Positions 1-8,142 of a stretch of 38,616 nt of DNA are shown here, piece by piece. Position numbers and translations under genes: made by a program. The notes under the pieces are model-generated. The model did no database searches, had not been told where the DNA came from, and was given only the letters and a program-made list of their open reading frames with translations. The stretch's first letter is position 1, and the number at the start of each line of letters is the position of its first letter. The stretch is from positions 1 through 38,616 of the forward strand of contig CASFSV010000033.1 in assembly GCA_949297415.1 (NCBI GenBank), in the 5' to 3' direction. The stretch is from an uncultured Alphaproteobacteria bacterium. Its GTDB lineage: Bacteria > Pseudomonadota > Alphaproteobacteria > RF32 > CAG-239.

Positions 1-156
1 ATGTCCCTACAACAAACACTAACGCTCTTACGACTTATTTATGATTACTGCTCGAAACCTTATACCCCTTCTCAGTTAAATCAGGAAATTGATAATATCT
101 TGAATATATGGGAACTTACTGTTGAAGATACTAACCTTATTCGCGATGGAGATTGA
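1..156 (+). CDS. Short hypothetical protein at the window edge (51 aa, possibly a gene fragment)
   Basis: An open frame begins with ATG at base 1 and ends with TGA at 154-156. Because the ATG is the first base of the window, it may be an internal Met of a longer gene. The 51-residue product is mildly acidic and probably helical, with no signal peptide, membrane segment or motif that I recognise. It is followed directly by DNA full of stop codons that still reads like decayed coding sequence on the same strand, so it may be the 5' remnant of one damaged gene. Function unknown. Confidence 0.35.
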   Translation: MSLQQTLTLLRLIYDYCSKPYTPSQLNQEIDNILNIWELTVEDTNLIRDGD

Positions 157-1151
157 TAGTTGAGAGAATATATAAATTAGTAATAACAATTAAGTTTATA
201 TCTGTGAATCATTTATAGGTTATTTCCTACGTGAAATTATTTAAATAAATTAAAACTGGTTGATATTGTATTAAGTACCAATAGGCCATATAATAAAAAA
301 ATTATTTTGCCAAACAATATACAGAACAAAAGAGAAAAAATCACATATAAGGAATACTCTATACTTAATTTTTTGATGAAAGAAATTAAAGATAAATTTC
401 AAGAGAATTTACTAGCGCTAATACAAGAGAGTAAACACCTAAGGGACGAAATACATATTAGTTACAAGTAACTTAGCATAGAGGCAAAAAAGCTATCTAT
501 GGAAGATACTTATAGACCGGAAATAGAATATGAACATTCTACTTCATTTTTTTGAAATGATTATGACAATTAATAGATATTTAGAAACAGAAAATAACAA
601 TCTACTTAATATATACAGAAAAAGAATATGCATTCAAATTTAAGATTATCTTCAAAATTTCCGAATGAAATAAAAAAGTTCTATCCAATATTGAACAATT
701 ATTTAGAGAAACATTAGAATTTTGGAATAAAGATTTATTGCCGGAATATGTATGTCAATGCTATCAATTATCTGTATCCAAAGCAGAGCATATATTTTCT
801 TGCCTCAAGATAAAAATCGCAAAGAATATATAAAACAATGAGTTTTATTATAAACTTTTCATATATATACCCCAAAAACTGAAAATTATAAAATTAAAGA
901 CTTCTCATAGTTAATAGATAATGCTCCAAAAATTCCCAGAGAAATAAACGATACCTTATCAATATATCAAAATTCAATTATGCAAATACAACAAGACAAT
1001 AGGATGGGCGAGGCAAGTTGGGAAAATGGCTCGTAAAATGCTTATACAAGAAATAAAGAAAACAAAACCAGATATTTTTTTACTCACCAGAAAAGAAGAT
1101 AAAAATATTTTTTCAATGATAAAGCAATGCATAGTCAGAGAGAACAACTAA
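157..1151 (+). pseudogene. Decaying coding region, about 1 kb, no intact gene
   Basis: No convincing intact gene covers this stretch of about 1 kb. Several + strand segments translate into ordinary, lysine/glutamate-rich protein-like sequence interrupted by stops and frame changes. One frame is open from about 235 to the TAA at 469-471 and continues past it in the same frame to a TGA near 555. Another runs from about 690 to 830 with a likely +1 shift inside it. A third covers about 900-1037 with an in-frame TAG. The last starts at ATG 1026 and ends at TAA 1149-1151 (41 aa). The parental family is not recognisable. The pattern of protein-like pieces in changing frames on one strand suggests one or two genes that lost function. 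I see no transposase or tRNA here. Confidence 0.45.
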
Positions 1152-1172
1152 GTCCCAAGAGATTCCGAACAG

Positions 1173-3020
1173 TTATTTATGACGTAGTTTGCTAGCGTTG
1201 AAAATTACAATAAGCGAACTAACATTATGCAAAATGGCACCCGCTAAAGGACCTATTAGGCCTACAATAGATACTCCTACACAAATTAAATTAAAAAATA
1301 AAGAAAAGATAAGATTTTGCTTAATTGTCCTCAAAGTTGCAATGGACAACTCTTTAAGTCTAGGTAAAGCGGTTAAATTATTATCTATTAAAGCAATATC
1401 TGCTGCATCAACGGTTATATCATTTCCGAGTTTTCCCATAGCAACACCAACATCCGCAATTTTTAATGAAGGAGCATCATTGATACCATCACCAACCATG
1501 CAAGTACAAGCTCCATCCTTTTGTAACGATTGAATAGCTAGAACTTTATCGGTAGGTAATAAATTTGCATACACCTGACTAATACCAACTTTATTACCTA
1601 AATATTGTGCTGCAGCAAAATTATCGCCAGAAAGAATAACAATATTTTTTGATAAATATTGAAGAGATTGAATAACATTTATAGCTTCAGGACGTAACGT
1701 ATCCGATAGAGCAATATAACCAATCAAATTATTTTCCACGGCCGTAAGAATTAATGTTTTACCTTGATTTTGGGTTTGAGAAATGTGACGAAGTTGCTCA
1801 TCACTTATAGAAACATGATTACTTTGAAGAAAAGCAAGATTACCAGATATTAAAAATTTTCCATGAATAATACCAGACACACCTTTGCCAGGGATCATTT
1901 TAAAATCATTAACAGCAGAAAAAGTAAGATTTTTCAATGAAGCAGAAGTTATAACAGCTCTTGCCAGAGGATGTTCGGAATATTTTTCTAAGCTTGCCGT
2001 AAGGGACAAAATATCATCAGATGAATATCTTGTATCAAAAGATACAACATTGGTAGCAGTTATATTTCCTTCTGTTAATGTGCCGGTCTTATCAAAAATA
2101 AAAGTATCAACTTTTCCCATCATTTCAAGAGCAGCCCCTGACTTTACTAAAATACCATTTTTAGAAGCTGCCGTCATTGCTGAAATAACAGAAATTGGTG
2201 TAGCCAAAACCAAAGCGCAAGGGCAAAATACAACTAAAATCGTAACAGCTCGTATGATTTCACCTGTCAGAAAATAAGTCACTAAAGCAATCAACAAAGA
2301 AGTTGGTACTAAAACCGAAGCAAGTTTATCAATAAGTAATTCAGTAGGAGATTTATTTTGCTGTGCTTGTTCAATCAATGTAATCATTTTTTGCAAAAAA
2401 GTATCAGTAATAGCCGTAACCGTTATATCAATAGAACCAAAGCAGTTTAATGTTCCAGCCAAAACTATATCATTAACAGTTTTATCAACAGGAAGGGATT
2501 CTCCAGTTAAATTAGCCTGATTGATTGATGTAGATCCCGAAATAATAATTCCATCCGCGGGAATAATTTCTCCAGGAAGAATACGAAGAGTATCACCATT
2601 TTTAATTTGATAAATATCAACGATAAAATCTCCGTCGTGTGTAACTTTTCTTCCTTGTGTTGGTGTAAGTTTCAATAAATTTTCTAATCCTTTTTTAGCT
2701 TTATCAACAGTAATGTCTTCTAAAATTTCTCCAATAGCCATAATAAGGGCGACTTCGCCAACAGCAAAAATTTCATCAATGGATATAGCCGCAATCATAG
2801 CAGTTGTAATGAGTAAGGGTGAAGACATTTTATGCTGCACAAATAAAGAACGTAATGCTCGGAAAACAATAGGAATACCAGAAATAAAAATAGTTAACCA
2901 AACAGGATTAAAAAAGGGTGTTATATCTAAAATTAAAAAAGCAAGACTAAGCAATAAACACAAAGCTGAAATGATAGTCATTTTAACTCCAGCTAAAAAT
3001 TCAATAAACTGCATAAACAT
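1173..3020 (-). CDS. Heavy-metal translocating P1B-type ATPase without N-terminal metal-binding domain
   Basis: This is an inner-membrane pump that exports a transition-metal ion using ATP. The 615-residue product has the actuator-domain motif TGES (172-175), the membrane motif CPC (266-268), the phosphorylated Asp310 in DKTGT, the P1B-specific HP motif in SEHPLARA, and the hinge motif GDGINDAP. The protein starts directly with membrane helices and has no N-terminal HMA domain, so it is shorter than CopA/ZntA (about 700-800 residues). The last helix carries HNVSS rather than the MxxSS of copper pumps or the DxG of zinc pumps, so the metal cannot be fixed from sequence. The ATG at 3020 is preceded by AAAGGTG at good spacing. 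The gene lies 105 bp downstream of a CsoR-family repressor on the same strand, which suggests joint metal-dependent control. No clear terminator follows it. Confidence 0.9.
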   Translation of the reverse strand: MFMQFIEFLAGVKMTIISALCLLLSLAFLILDITPFFNPVWLTIFISGIPIVFRALRSLFVQHKMSSPLLITTAMIAAISIDEIFAVGEVALIMAIGEILEDITVDKAKKGLENLLKLTPTQGRKVTHDGDFIVDIYQIKNGDTLRILPGEIIPADGIIISGSTSINQANLTGESLPVDKTVNDIVLAGTLNCFGSIDITVTAITDTFLQKMITLIEQAQQNKSPTELLIDKLASVLVPTSLLIALVTYFLTGEIIRAVTILVVFCPCALVLATPISVISAMTAASKNGILVKSGAALEMMGKVDTFIFDKTGTLTEGNITATNVVSFDTRYSSDDILSLTASLEKYSEHPLARAVITSASLKNLTFSAVNDFKMIPGKGVSGIIHGKFLISGNLAFLQSNHVSISDEQLRHISQTQNQGKTLILTAVENNLIGYIALSDTLRPEAINVIQSLQYLSKNIVILSGDNFAAAQYLGNKVGISQVYANLLPTDKVLAIQSLQKDGACTCMVGDGINDAPSLKIADVGVAMGKLGNDITVDAADIALIDNNLTALPRLKELSIATLRTIKQNLIFSLFFNLICVGVSIVGLIGPLAGAILHNVSSLIVIFNASKLRHK

Positions 3021-3053
3021 GACAACACCTTTCTGAAATAGTTACACATATAC

Positions 3054-3080
3054 CTTATACCCTATATAGTATATTGTCAA
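3054..3080 (-). promoter_or_regulatory. Candidate promoter/operator of the metal ATPase
   Basis: On the - strand a perfect -35 TTGACA (3075-3080) is followed after 15 bp by TATAAG (3054-3059). The short spacer is suboptimal. The spacer is rich in near-palindromic sequence: ATAC, an 8-bp A/T/C-rich core, then GTAT. This is the kind of site CsoR-family tetramers bind. The position between the repressor gene and the ATPase gene suggests the ATPase has its own regulated start in addition to read-through. Confidence 0.45.
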
Positions 3081-3125
3081 GAAAAATATTACTCTAAAGA
3101 ATGTATGAAAGAAGTTGAAGAAATA

Positions 3126-3398
3126 TTAGATATTTGAAAAACGCTCAATTGCTTTGGCAAATTTTTTAATAGTCTCTTCAGCATCGCCATTTTGAATACC
3201 GTCACGAACACAACAACGCATATGACTTTCAAGAACAATTTGTCCGGCTTTATGAAGAGCCGATTTTGCGGCATTAATTTGAATAAGGATATCTTCGCAA
3301 GGAGTACCATCATCAATCATACGACTAATGGCATTAATTTGCCCAATAACGCGATTAAGTCTGTTATGAAGAGCCTTAGAATCAATACACTTATTCAT
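3126..3398 (-). CDS. CsoR/FrmR-family (DUF156) metal-sensing transcriptional repressor
   Basis: This 90-residue all-helical protein matches the CsoR/RcnR/FrmR family in length and pattern, including the N-terminal HNRLNRVIGQ segment. Cys34, His59 and Cys63 fall at the spacing of the Cu(I)-binding Cys-His-Cys triad of CsoR (25 and 4 residues apart). Formaldehyde-sensing FrmR lacks the last Cys and persulfide-sensing CstR lacks the His, so a copper-type sensor is the best inference. The extra Cys62 and Cys4 are not part of that triad. The start ATG at 3398 has AAAAGGAAAA upstream. A small perfect inverted repeat (CTATC, 3-bp gap, GATAG at 3426-3438) lies upstream and could be an autoregulatory site. 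The likely target is the adjacent P-type ATPase gene. Confidence 0.88.
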   Translation of the reverse strand: MNKCIDSKALHNRLNRVIGQINAISRMIDDGTPCEDILIQINAAKSALHKAGQIVLESHMRCCVRDGIQNGDAEETIKKFAKAIERFSNI

Positions 3399-3475
3399 TA
3401 AATTTTCCTTTTAAAATATCAACAGCTATCATCGATAGTATGAAACAAAAAAGTTCACTTTGCAAGATGAATAAA

Positions 3476-4102
3476 TCAATAAGTTGACAGATGTTTTTTT
3501 AGTTCATTCAAATTATTGTTGCAAAGATAAGGAATAAGGGTATCTATTTCACTTTCTGAACGATTATAGATTTGTAGTTGCAATAATTCTTTAATAGTAT
3601 TCTCATCAAATCTATTTTTTATAAAAACCGCGGGATTTCCTCCAACAATACTATAAGGAGCCACATCTTTTGTAACCACGGAATTTGCAGCAATAACAGC
3701 GCCTTCACCAATCTGAACACCGGGCATAATGATAGCACGCATACCAATCCAAACGCCATCGTGGATAATCGTATCGCCTTTACTTATATATGCATCTTTA
3801 ATTTTCTCCATAAAAGGATAGCATGAGAACCAATCCATACGATGAGTATTATTTCCTCCCATTAAAATAATTGCTTCAGCACCGATGCAAACATAATTTC
3901 CAATGTAGAGTTTATCATAATTCCATAGGGGCTGAAAATGTGAAAGAGAGTATTCATCGCCATATAAATAACGCACAACATAGTCTTCAAAATTAGGCGT
4001 ATATGCATTACTATAATAGCTTTTAGTCCCTTTAATAATGATATTAGGATTTTTAACGGTTTCATGCAAATATTCAACTTTAGACCAATGTTTTGTATCC
4101 AT
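3476..4102 (-). CDS. Hexapeptide-repeat O-acetyltransferase, CatB/Vat-like
   Basis: This 208-residue left-handed beta-helix acetyltransferase resembles the xenobiotic acetyltransferase (CatB/Vat) group. Those enzymes move acetyl from acetyl-CoA to a hydroxyl of chloramphenicol, streptogramin A or a glycan. The family hallmark around the catalytic His is visible as NTHRMD (His87) followed by a YPF segment. Hexapeptide repeats follow (for example IIMPGVQIGEGAVIAANSVV) and then the GGNPA motif. I chose the ATG at 4100-4102 over an in-frame ATG 24 bases upstream because AGGAG sits just before it, while the upstream ATG would overlap the preceding gene without a good site. Only 2 bp separate it from the ABC exporter stop, so the two are translationally linked. 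The substrate is unknown: it may be an antibiotic or a surface glycan. Confidence 0.85.
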   Translation of the reverse strand: MDTKHWSKVEYLHETVKNPNIIIKGTKSYYSNAYTPNFEDYVVRYLYGDEYSLSHFQPLWNYDKLYIGNYVCIGAEAIILMGGNNTHRMDWFSCYPFMEKIKDAYISKGDTIIHDGVWIGMRAIIMPGVQIGEGAVIAANSVVTKDVAPYSIVGGNPAVFIKNRFDENTIKELLQLQIYNRSESEIDTLIPYLCNNNLNELKKHLSTY

Positions 4103-4104
4103 AG

Positions 4105-5871
4105 TTACTCCTGCTGTAAATTCCATAGTTTTGCAAATTTTCCTTGCTTATCCAAAAGAGAAGCCGGAGTTCCTTCTTCAATAATTTTTCCTTTATCAAG
4201 CACAATAATCCGATCCATTTCTTTAAGGGTGGACAAACGATGAGCAATAGCAATAACGGTTTTATTTATCATCAATTCATTAATAGCATCAATAACTTCG
4301 TTTTCGGTTTCATTATCAAGAGCGGAAGTAGCTTCATCTAAAATAAGGATAGGGGATTTTTTGAGCAAAGCGCGCGCAATAGCAATACGTTGCCTTTGCC
4401 CGCCGGAAAGTTTTACACCACGCTCACCTGTAATAGTCAAATACCCATGAGGGGTTTGTTTGATGAAGTCATCAGCGAGAGCTTTTCGAGCAGCATAATA
4501 GATTTGTCGGTCAGAGGCATCAGGAGAACCAAAGGCAATATTTTTTTTGATAGTACGGTGGAATAGCAGGTTATCTTGTGCAATAATAGACAGAGCTTGT
4601 TTTAAGCTATGGGTGGAAACTTGGGAGATATCTTGTCCGTCAATTAAAATTTCACCTTTTTGTAAATCATAACTTCTCTGCAGAAGATTAATAAGCGTAC
4701 TTTTGCCACTGCCGGATTTCCCGACAACACCGATTTTTTCACCTGGCTGAATAGTCAAATTAAATCCATTGAAAACTTTTTTATGCGGTGTATAGCCAAA
4801 AACAAGATTTTTAAATTCAATTTTTCCTTTTTTAACCACAAGAGCAGGTGCTTGGGGGACATCTATTATATCGTGCGGCACTTGCAAAAATGTCAGCGCG
4901 TCAGCAAGTTTTCCGAGAGAAGTTCTGATATTGGTAGCTTCCCAGAAAAAGCGCGAAAAATAAGTTAAAATATCATCTAATAACAAGAGTACTAAAACAA
5001 CTCCGGCCACATCAATTTTATTAAGTTGCCACAAATAGAGAGCCATAAAAATTCCGCAAAGACGAAAAGTTATCAGTAAAATTTCTTGTATGGTGTAGAG
5101 AGAAGTTTCGGATTTAACTGCTTTGATATTGGTACTATTGGCTTGACTAAGGTCATTTTGTAGCTTAATAATTTCTCTACGCTCCTGTCCGAATAATTTG
5201 ATTAAAAGGATATTGCTGAGAGAGTCGATGACTTCCCCATTAAATTTTGCGTTTGCCGCAGCACCTTGTTTATTAAGGGCAGTCGTTTTTTTAGATATAG
5301 CGATAGAAACGAGGATAGAGCAAACCCCAAAGATAATAATAGGGATTAAAAACCATATACTAACCCTGCCGATATAAAACAAAGTAATAAGAATAAGCCA
5401 AGTGCAAGAATCAAGTCTGGTGAAAGCAAGAAGTTGCGACCAAGTTGCATGACTTAAAGAAATAATTCGTTGTGCAAGTTGTCCTGATTTTTGTTCTTTA
5501 AGATAAGCGGCAGAGTGTCCCGCAGCGTATGTTATTCCATACTCACGCACGCGCCAAGAAATAGTATTGCGAACATTTTCGTTAATATAATCTCTAACAA
5601 AACGGATAAGATTTGTTCCAAGAAACAAAGCTAAAATACCGCCAAGATAAGCTAGAGCTTTTTTCCAAGAGAAATCGGCAACAGCAATAGAAGAAAAGTA
5701 GCCAATCATGGCCGAAAAGACAACTGCAACAGAAACTTTAAACAAGCTGTTGCAAAAGCCATATACAATTTCAAAAATAAAAAAGTGATAATAACCTTTG
5801 CAGGCAGCAAAAATAAATTTAAGCGGTGTTTTTGGAGCGGAGGTAAGAGGTTTATAAGGAATATTAAACAT
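4105..5871 (-). CDS. ABC exporter half-transporter (permease fused to ATPase), second of a pair
   Basis: This is a type IV (MsbA/LmrA-like) ABC half-exporter of 588 residues. An N-terminal membrane domain of about six helices is followed by a nucleotide-binding domain containing Walker A GKSGSGKST, signature LSGGQ, Walker B ILILDEATSAL and the H-loop His in IAHRLS. An ATG at 5871 is preceded by GGAGG at ideal spacing. A longer frame upstream would overlap the previous gene by about 60 bases. The chosen start overlaps the stop of the upstream half-exporter by 8 bases (ATGTTTAA), a classic coupled arrangement, so the two probably form a heterodimer. Both nucleotide sites look canonical in this subunit. 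It lies in an operon with the acetyltransferase downstream. Cargo unknown: drug, lipid or peptide are all possible. Confidence 0.92.
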   Translation of the reverse strand: MFNIPYKPLTSAPKTPLKFIFAACKGYYHFFIFEIVYGFCNSLFKVSVAVVFSAMIGYFSSIAVADFSWKKALAYLGGILALFLGTNLIRFVRDYINENVRNTISWRVREYGITYAAGHSAAYLKEQKSGQLAQRIISLSHATWSQLLAFTRLDSCTWLILITLFYIGRVSIWFLIPIIIFGVCSILVSIAISKKTTALNKQGAAANAKFNGEVIDSLSNILLIKLFGQERREIIKLQNDLSQANSTNIKAVKSETSLYTIQEILLITFRLCGIFMALYLWQLNKIDVAGVVLVLLLLDDILTYFSRFFWEATNIRTSLGKLADALTFLQVPHDIIDVPQAPALVVKKGKIEFKNLVFGYTPHKKVFNGFNLTIQPGEKIGVVGKSGSGKSTLINLLQRSYDLQKGEILIDGQDISQVSTHSLKQALSIIAQDNLLFHRTIKKNIAFGSPDASDRQIYYAARKALADDFIKQTPHGYLTITGERGVKLSGGQRQRIAIARALLKKSPILILDEATSALDNETENEVIDAINELMINKTVIAIAHRLSTLKEMDRIIVLDKGKIIEEGTPASLLDKQGKFAKLWNLQQE

Positions 5872-7621
5872 TTTTTCCTCCTTTTTTTTGCTGAGCTGCG
5901 TAAAGTTTGGCAAATTGACCATCTTGCTTCAGTAAGTCGTTGAAAGTTCCTTCTTCAACAATTTTCCCTTTGTTTAAGACAATGATTCTATCCATATTTT
6001 TAAGCGTGGATAAACGATGAGCAATAGCAATAACTGTTTGCTTTTGAATAAGGTTATCAATAGCTTTTTGAATAATTTGTTCAGATTCGCTGTCTAACGC
6101 TGAAGTAGCTTCATCTAAAATTAATATTGGCGCATTTTTAAGAATAGCTCTTGCAATGGCAATACGCTGACGTTCCCCGCCGGAAAGTAAACATCCTCTG
6201 TCACCGGCAAAAGAGTTATAACCGTCATCTTTGTCAGAAATAAAATCATGCGCATAAGCTTTTACGGCGGCGGCTTTTATCTTTTTATCAGATTTCGTAT
6301 CTGTACCAAAAGCAATATTATCGGCGATACTTCGATTAAACATAACGGTATCTTGCGGAATTAGGCTGATATTATCATGCAAACTTTCTTGTGTAACTTG
6401 AGTAATATTCTGATTATCAATTAAAATATTTCCGTCATCAAGTTCGTATGAGCGTTGCAAAAGATGAACAAGCGTACTTTTGCCACAGCCTGAAGCGCCG
6501 ACAATACCTATTTTTTCACCAGATTTAATATGCAAATTGAAATTCTTAAAGACATGCTTTTTTGCATTTTTATATTTGAAACAAATATTTTGAAAATCAA
6601 TTGCCCCGCCTTTAACCTTAAGAGATTTTGCATGAACCGCATCAACAATGCCATGAGGGATACTAAAAGGCTCCAAGCCTTGCTCTATGGTGGCAATATC
6701 TTGACGAACACGCTGTAACCCATCTTGTAGTTCGCTCAAACCGTTAAGCCCATAAATAAGCGTCATTAAAATAAAAACAATATCTGCTGTCGTAATGGTT
6801 CCTTTACTCCACAGATAAACTGAAAGGAGCAAGAGAGAAAAAGACATTAAACTGGTAATTGCTCCAATAAAGTTATACTGTCCCCACCAAATAAACATAT
6901 TTTTCTTATTTAAGGAAAATTCTTGAGCCAACAACGGATGAAGGTGCTTTTTTTCTTCTTCAATATTGTCAAATTGTTTAACAACAAGAAGATTATTAAT
7001 AACATCCAAAATTCTTCCATCCACAATGGCCGACATTTTTGCGCTGGCTTTAGAAATACGGGACAAACGTTTCGCAGAGCGCCGTCTAGGAAAAACAACC
7101 ACGATGCAACAAATCAAATATCCCAATCCGATAAGCGGAGAAATACATAAGAGCATTATAATTTTGACCATAATATCAAAAAATAATCGCAAATCCCAAT
7201 TAATACGGTCAAGCATTGCCGGAAGTTGTTTAACTTGTTCTTTTTGGCGGATAAGCATACCGCTCTGTTTTGTCGTAATATATTCGTAACTATGTCCGAG
7301 CAGATAGGAAAACAAATCTTTTTCCATACGTGTCTGACAAGGGATAATAAATTTTGCGTCGTAATAATATCGTTGATACTGAGAGACAATAATTCCCAAC
7401 GTTCCGAAAATCGTTAAAAGCCAAACATATTTCAATGCTTCTCCATAACTCTGAGCATCATTTATTTTAATCGCACCGGTAATTTCCGCAAAAAAGCGAA
7501 TACTTAAGTTAGTCAATCCGGCGCCAAGGAGAAGTAAAACAAAAACACTACAAATTTGCCATTTAAAAATTTTAGCATAAATAAAGGCAAAAGGCATAAA
7601 TTTTTTAGGAAATGGTTGCAT
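5864..7621 (-). CDS. ABC exporter half-transporter (permease fused to ATPase), first of a pair
   Basis: This 585-residue ABC half-exporter has N-terminal membrane helices, then Walker A GASGCGKST, signature LSGGERQRIAIARA, Walker B ILILDEATSAL and H-loop IAHRLSTL. It is a clear paralogue of the next gene: the end of the ATPase domain (MDRIIVLNKGKIVEEGT here) is nearly the same in both. I use the ATG at 7619-7621. A GTG 12 bases upstream (7633) is also possible but has no ribosome-binding site, and the site before the ATG (GTGAG) is weak. The last 8 bases overlap the next gene. A TATACT-like -10 lies near 7651-7656 on the - strand, beside a palindrome that may be an operator. Confidence 0.9.
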   Translation of the reverse strand: MQPFPKKFMPFAFIYAKIFKWQICSVFVLLLLGAGLTNLSIRFFAEITGAIKINDAQSYGEALKYVWLLTIFGTLGIIVSQYQRYYYDAKFIIPCQTRMEKDLFSYLLGHSYEYITTKQSGMLIRQKEQVKQLPAMLDRINWDLRLFFDIMVKIIMLLCISPLIGLGYLICCIVVVFPRRRSAKRLSRISKASAKMSAIVDGRILDVINNLLVVKQFDNIEEEKKHLHPLLAQEFSLNKKNMFIWWGQYNFIGAITSLMSFSLLLLSVYLWSKGTITTADIVFILMTLIYGLNGLSELQDGLQRVRQDIATIEQGLEPFSIPHGIVDAVHAKSLKVKGGAIDFQNICFKYKNAKKHVFKNFNLHIKSGEKIGIVGASGCGKSTLVHLLQRSYELDDGNILIDNQNITQVTQESLHDNISLIPQDTVMFNRSIADNIAFGTDTKSDKKIKAAAVKAYAHDFISDKDDGYNSFAGDRGCLLSGGERQRIAIARAILKNAPILILDEATSALDSESEQIIQKAIDNLIQKQTVIAIAHRLSTLKNMDRIIVLNKGKIVEEGTFNDLLKQDGQFAKLYAAQQKKGGKNV

Positions 7622-7674
7622 GATAAATCTCACAATAAAAACACAAAAAAAGTATAGCGGTAAAGTGTTTATTT

Positions 7675-7690
7675 TTCGTAAAAATACGAA
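7675..7690. promoter_or_regulatory. Palindromic operator-like site between divergent promoters
   Basis: The sequence TTCGTA, AAAA, TACGAA is a perfect 6-bp inverted repeat with a 4-bp gap. It directly abuts the -35 box of the + strand gene at 7765. It also sits just upstream of a TATACT (7651-7656, - strand) that could serve the ABC exporter operon. This placement is typical of a repressor or activator site controlling both directions. No regulator gene is adjacent, so the binding protein is unknown. Confidence 0.4.
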
Positions 7691-7719
7691 TTGACAAATT
7701 TAAAGAAAAAAGTTATAGA
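7691..7719 (+). promoter_or_regulatory. Sigma70-type promoter for the 77-aa gene
   Basis: The -35 is a perfect TTGACA (7691-7696), the spacer is exactly 17 bp, and the -10 is TATAGA (7714-7719). It reads toward the small gene starting at 7765, leaving a leader of about 40 bases. The palindrome at 7675-7690 touches its upstream edge. Confidence 0.75.
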
Positions 7720-7764
7720 ACAACAAGATAATTTATTATTGTTTCACACTAAATTTTTAGAATT

Positions 7765-7998
7765 ATGAAAACAGGTGTTGTATTATCCGTAACTCAAGAA
7801 GTTGGAAACGGAGTAATTGTTGAAATTGCAAGTCAAGGGAGTATGCAAAGCTACTATGCTTGCTTACAAGACGGTTCAACTGCAACGGCTTATCTCTATG
7901 TTCAAGAAAAAGGCAAGACACTCGAAAATGAGGCAGTTATGTTTGAAACACGCGGAGATGATTTGGTTGCGATAGAATTATGCTCAGACGAACAATAA
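7765..7998 (+). CDS. Small hypothetical protein, possibly a divergent cold-shock/OB-fold protein (77 aa)
   Basis: This 77-residue soluble protein starts MKTGVV, contains GNGVI near residue 14, and ends with an acidic strand pattern (EAVMFETRGDDLVAIEL). The spacing of these strands resembles the five-strand barrel of cold-shock domain proteins, but the RNA-binding RNP1 (KGFGFI) and RNP2 (VFVH) motifs are absent, so the family assignment is only a guess. It has its own strong promoter and a hairpin terminator, making a single-gene transcript. There is no Shine-Dalgarno sequence: the ATG follows an A/T-rich stretch containing TAAATTTTTA. Being monocistronic with strong signals suggests a well-expressed small protein. 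Confidence 0.65.
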   Translation: MKTGVVLSVTQEVGNGVIVEIASQGSMQSYYACLQDGSTATAYLYVQEKGKTLENEAVMFETRGDDLVAIELCSDEQ

Positions 7999-8012
7999 AG
8001 AGATAAAAAAAG

Positions 8013-8048
8013 AAAATTCCATTTACAGAGATGTAAGTGGAATTTTTT
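8013..8048 (+). terminator. Rho-independent terminator after the 77-aa gene
   Basis: A 14-bp stem (8013-8026 with 8033-8046, one G-U pair), a loop of six bases and a run of Ts follow the stop codon by about 15 bases. Confidence 0.8.
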
Positions 8049-8066
8049 ATGCACAAGAAAAATATA

Positions 8067-8095
8067 TTGACAGTTTAAAGTACAATTCATATAAG
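8067..8095 (+). promoter_or_regulatory. Sigma70-type promoter for the 280-aa gene
   Basis: TTGACA (8067-8072), a 17-bp spacer and TATAAG (8090-8095) read toward the gene at 8143. It follows the preceding terminator closely, so the next gene is transcribed independently. Confidence 0.75.
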
Positions 8096-8142
8096 ACCAA
8101 TACAAAATTATCATTATAAACTATTATTAAATTTTTATTTTT

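Noticed and set aside
1189..3036. Open frames on the + strand opposite the P-type ATPase
   Set aside because: They are low-complexity reflections of the ATPase codons with no motif or start signal.
3089..3316. A 75-residue frame overlapping the CsoR gene on the same strand
   Set aside because: The CsoR frame carries all conserved residues; this one is an out-of-frame shadow.
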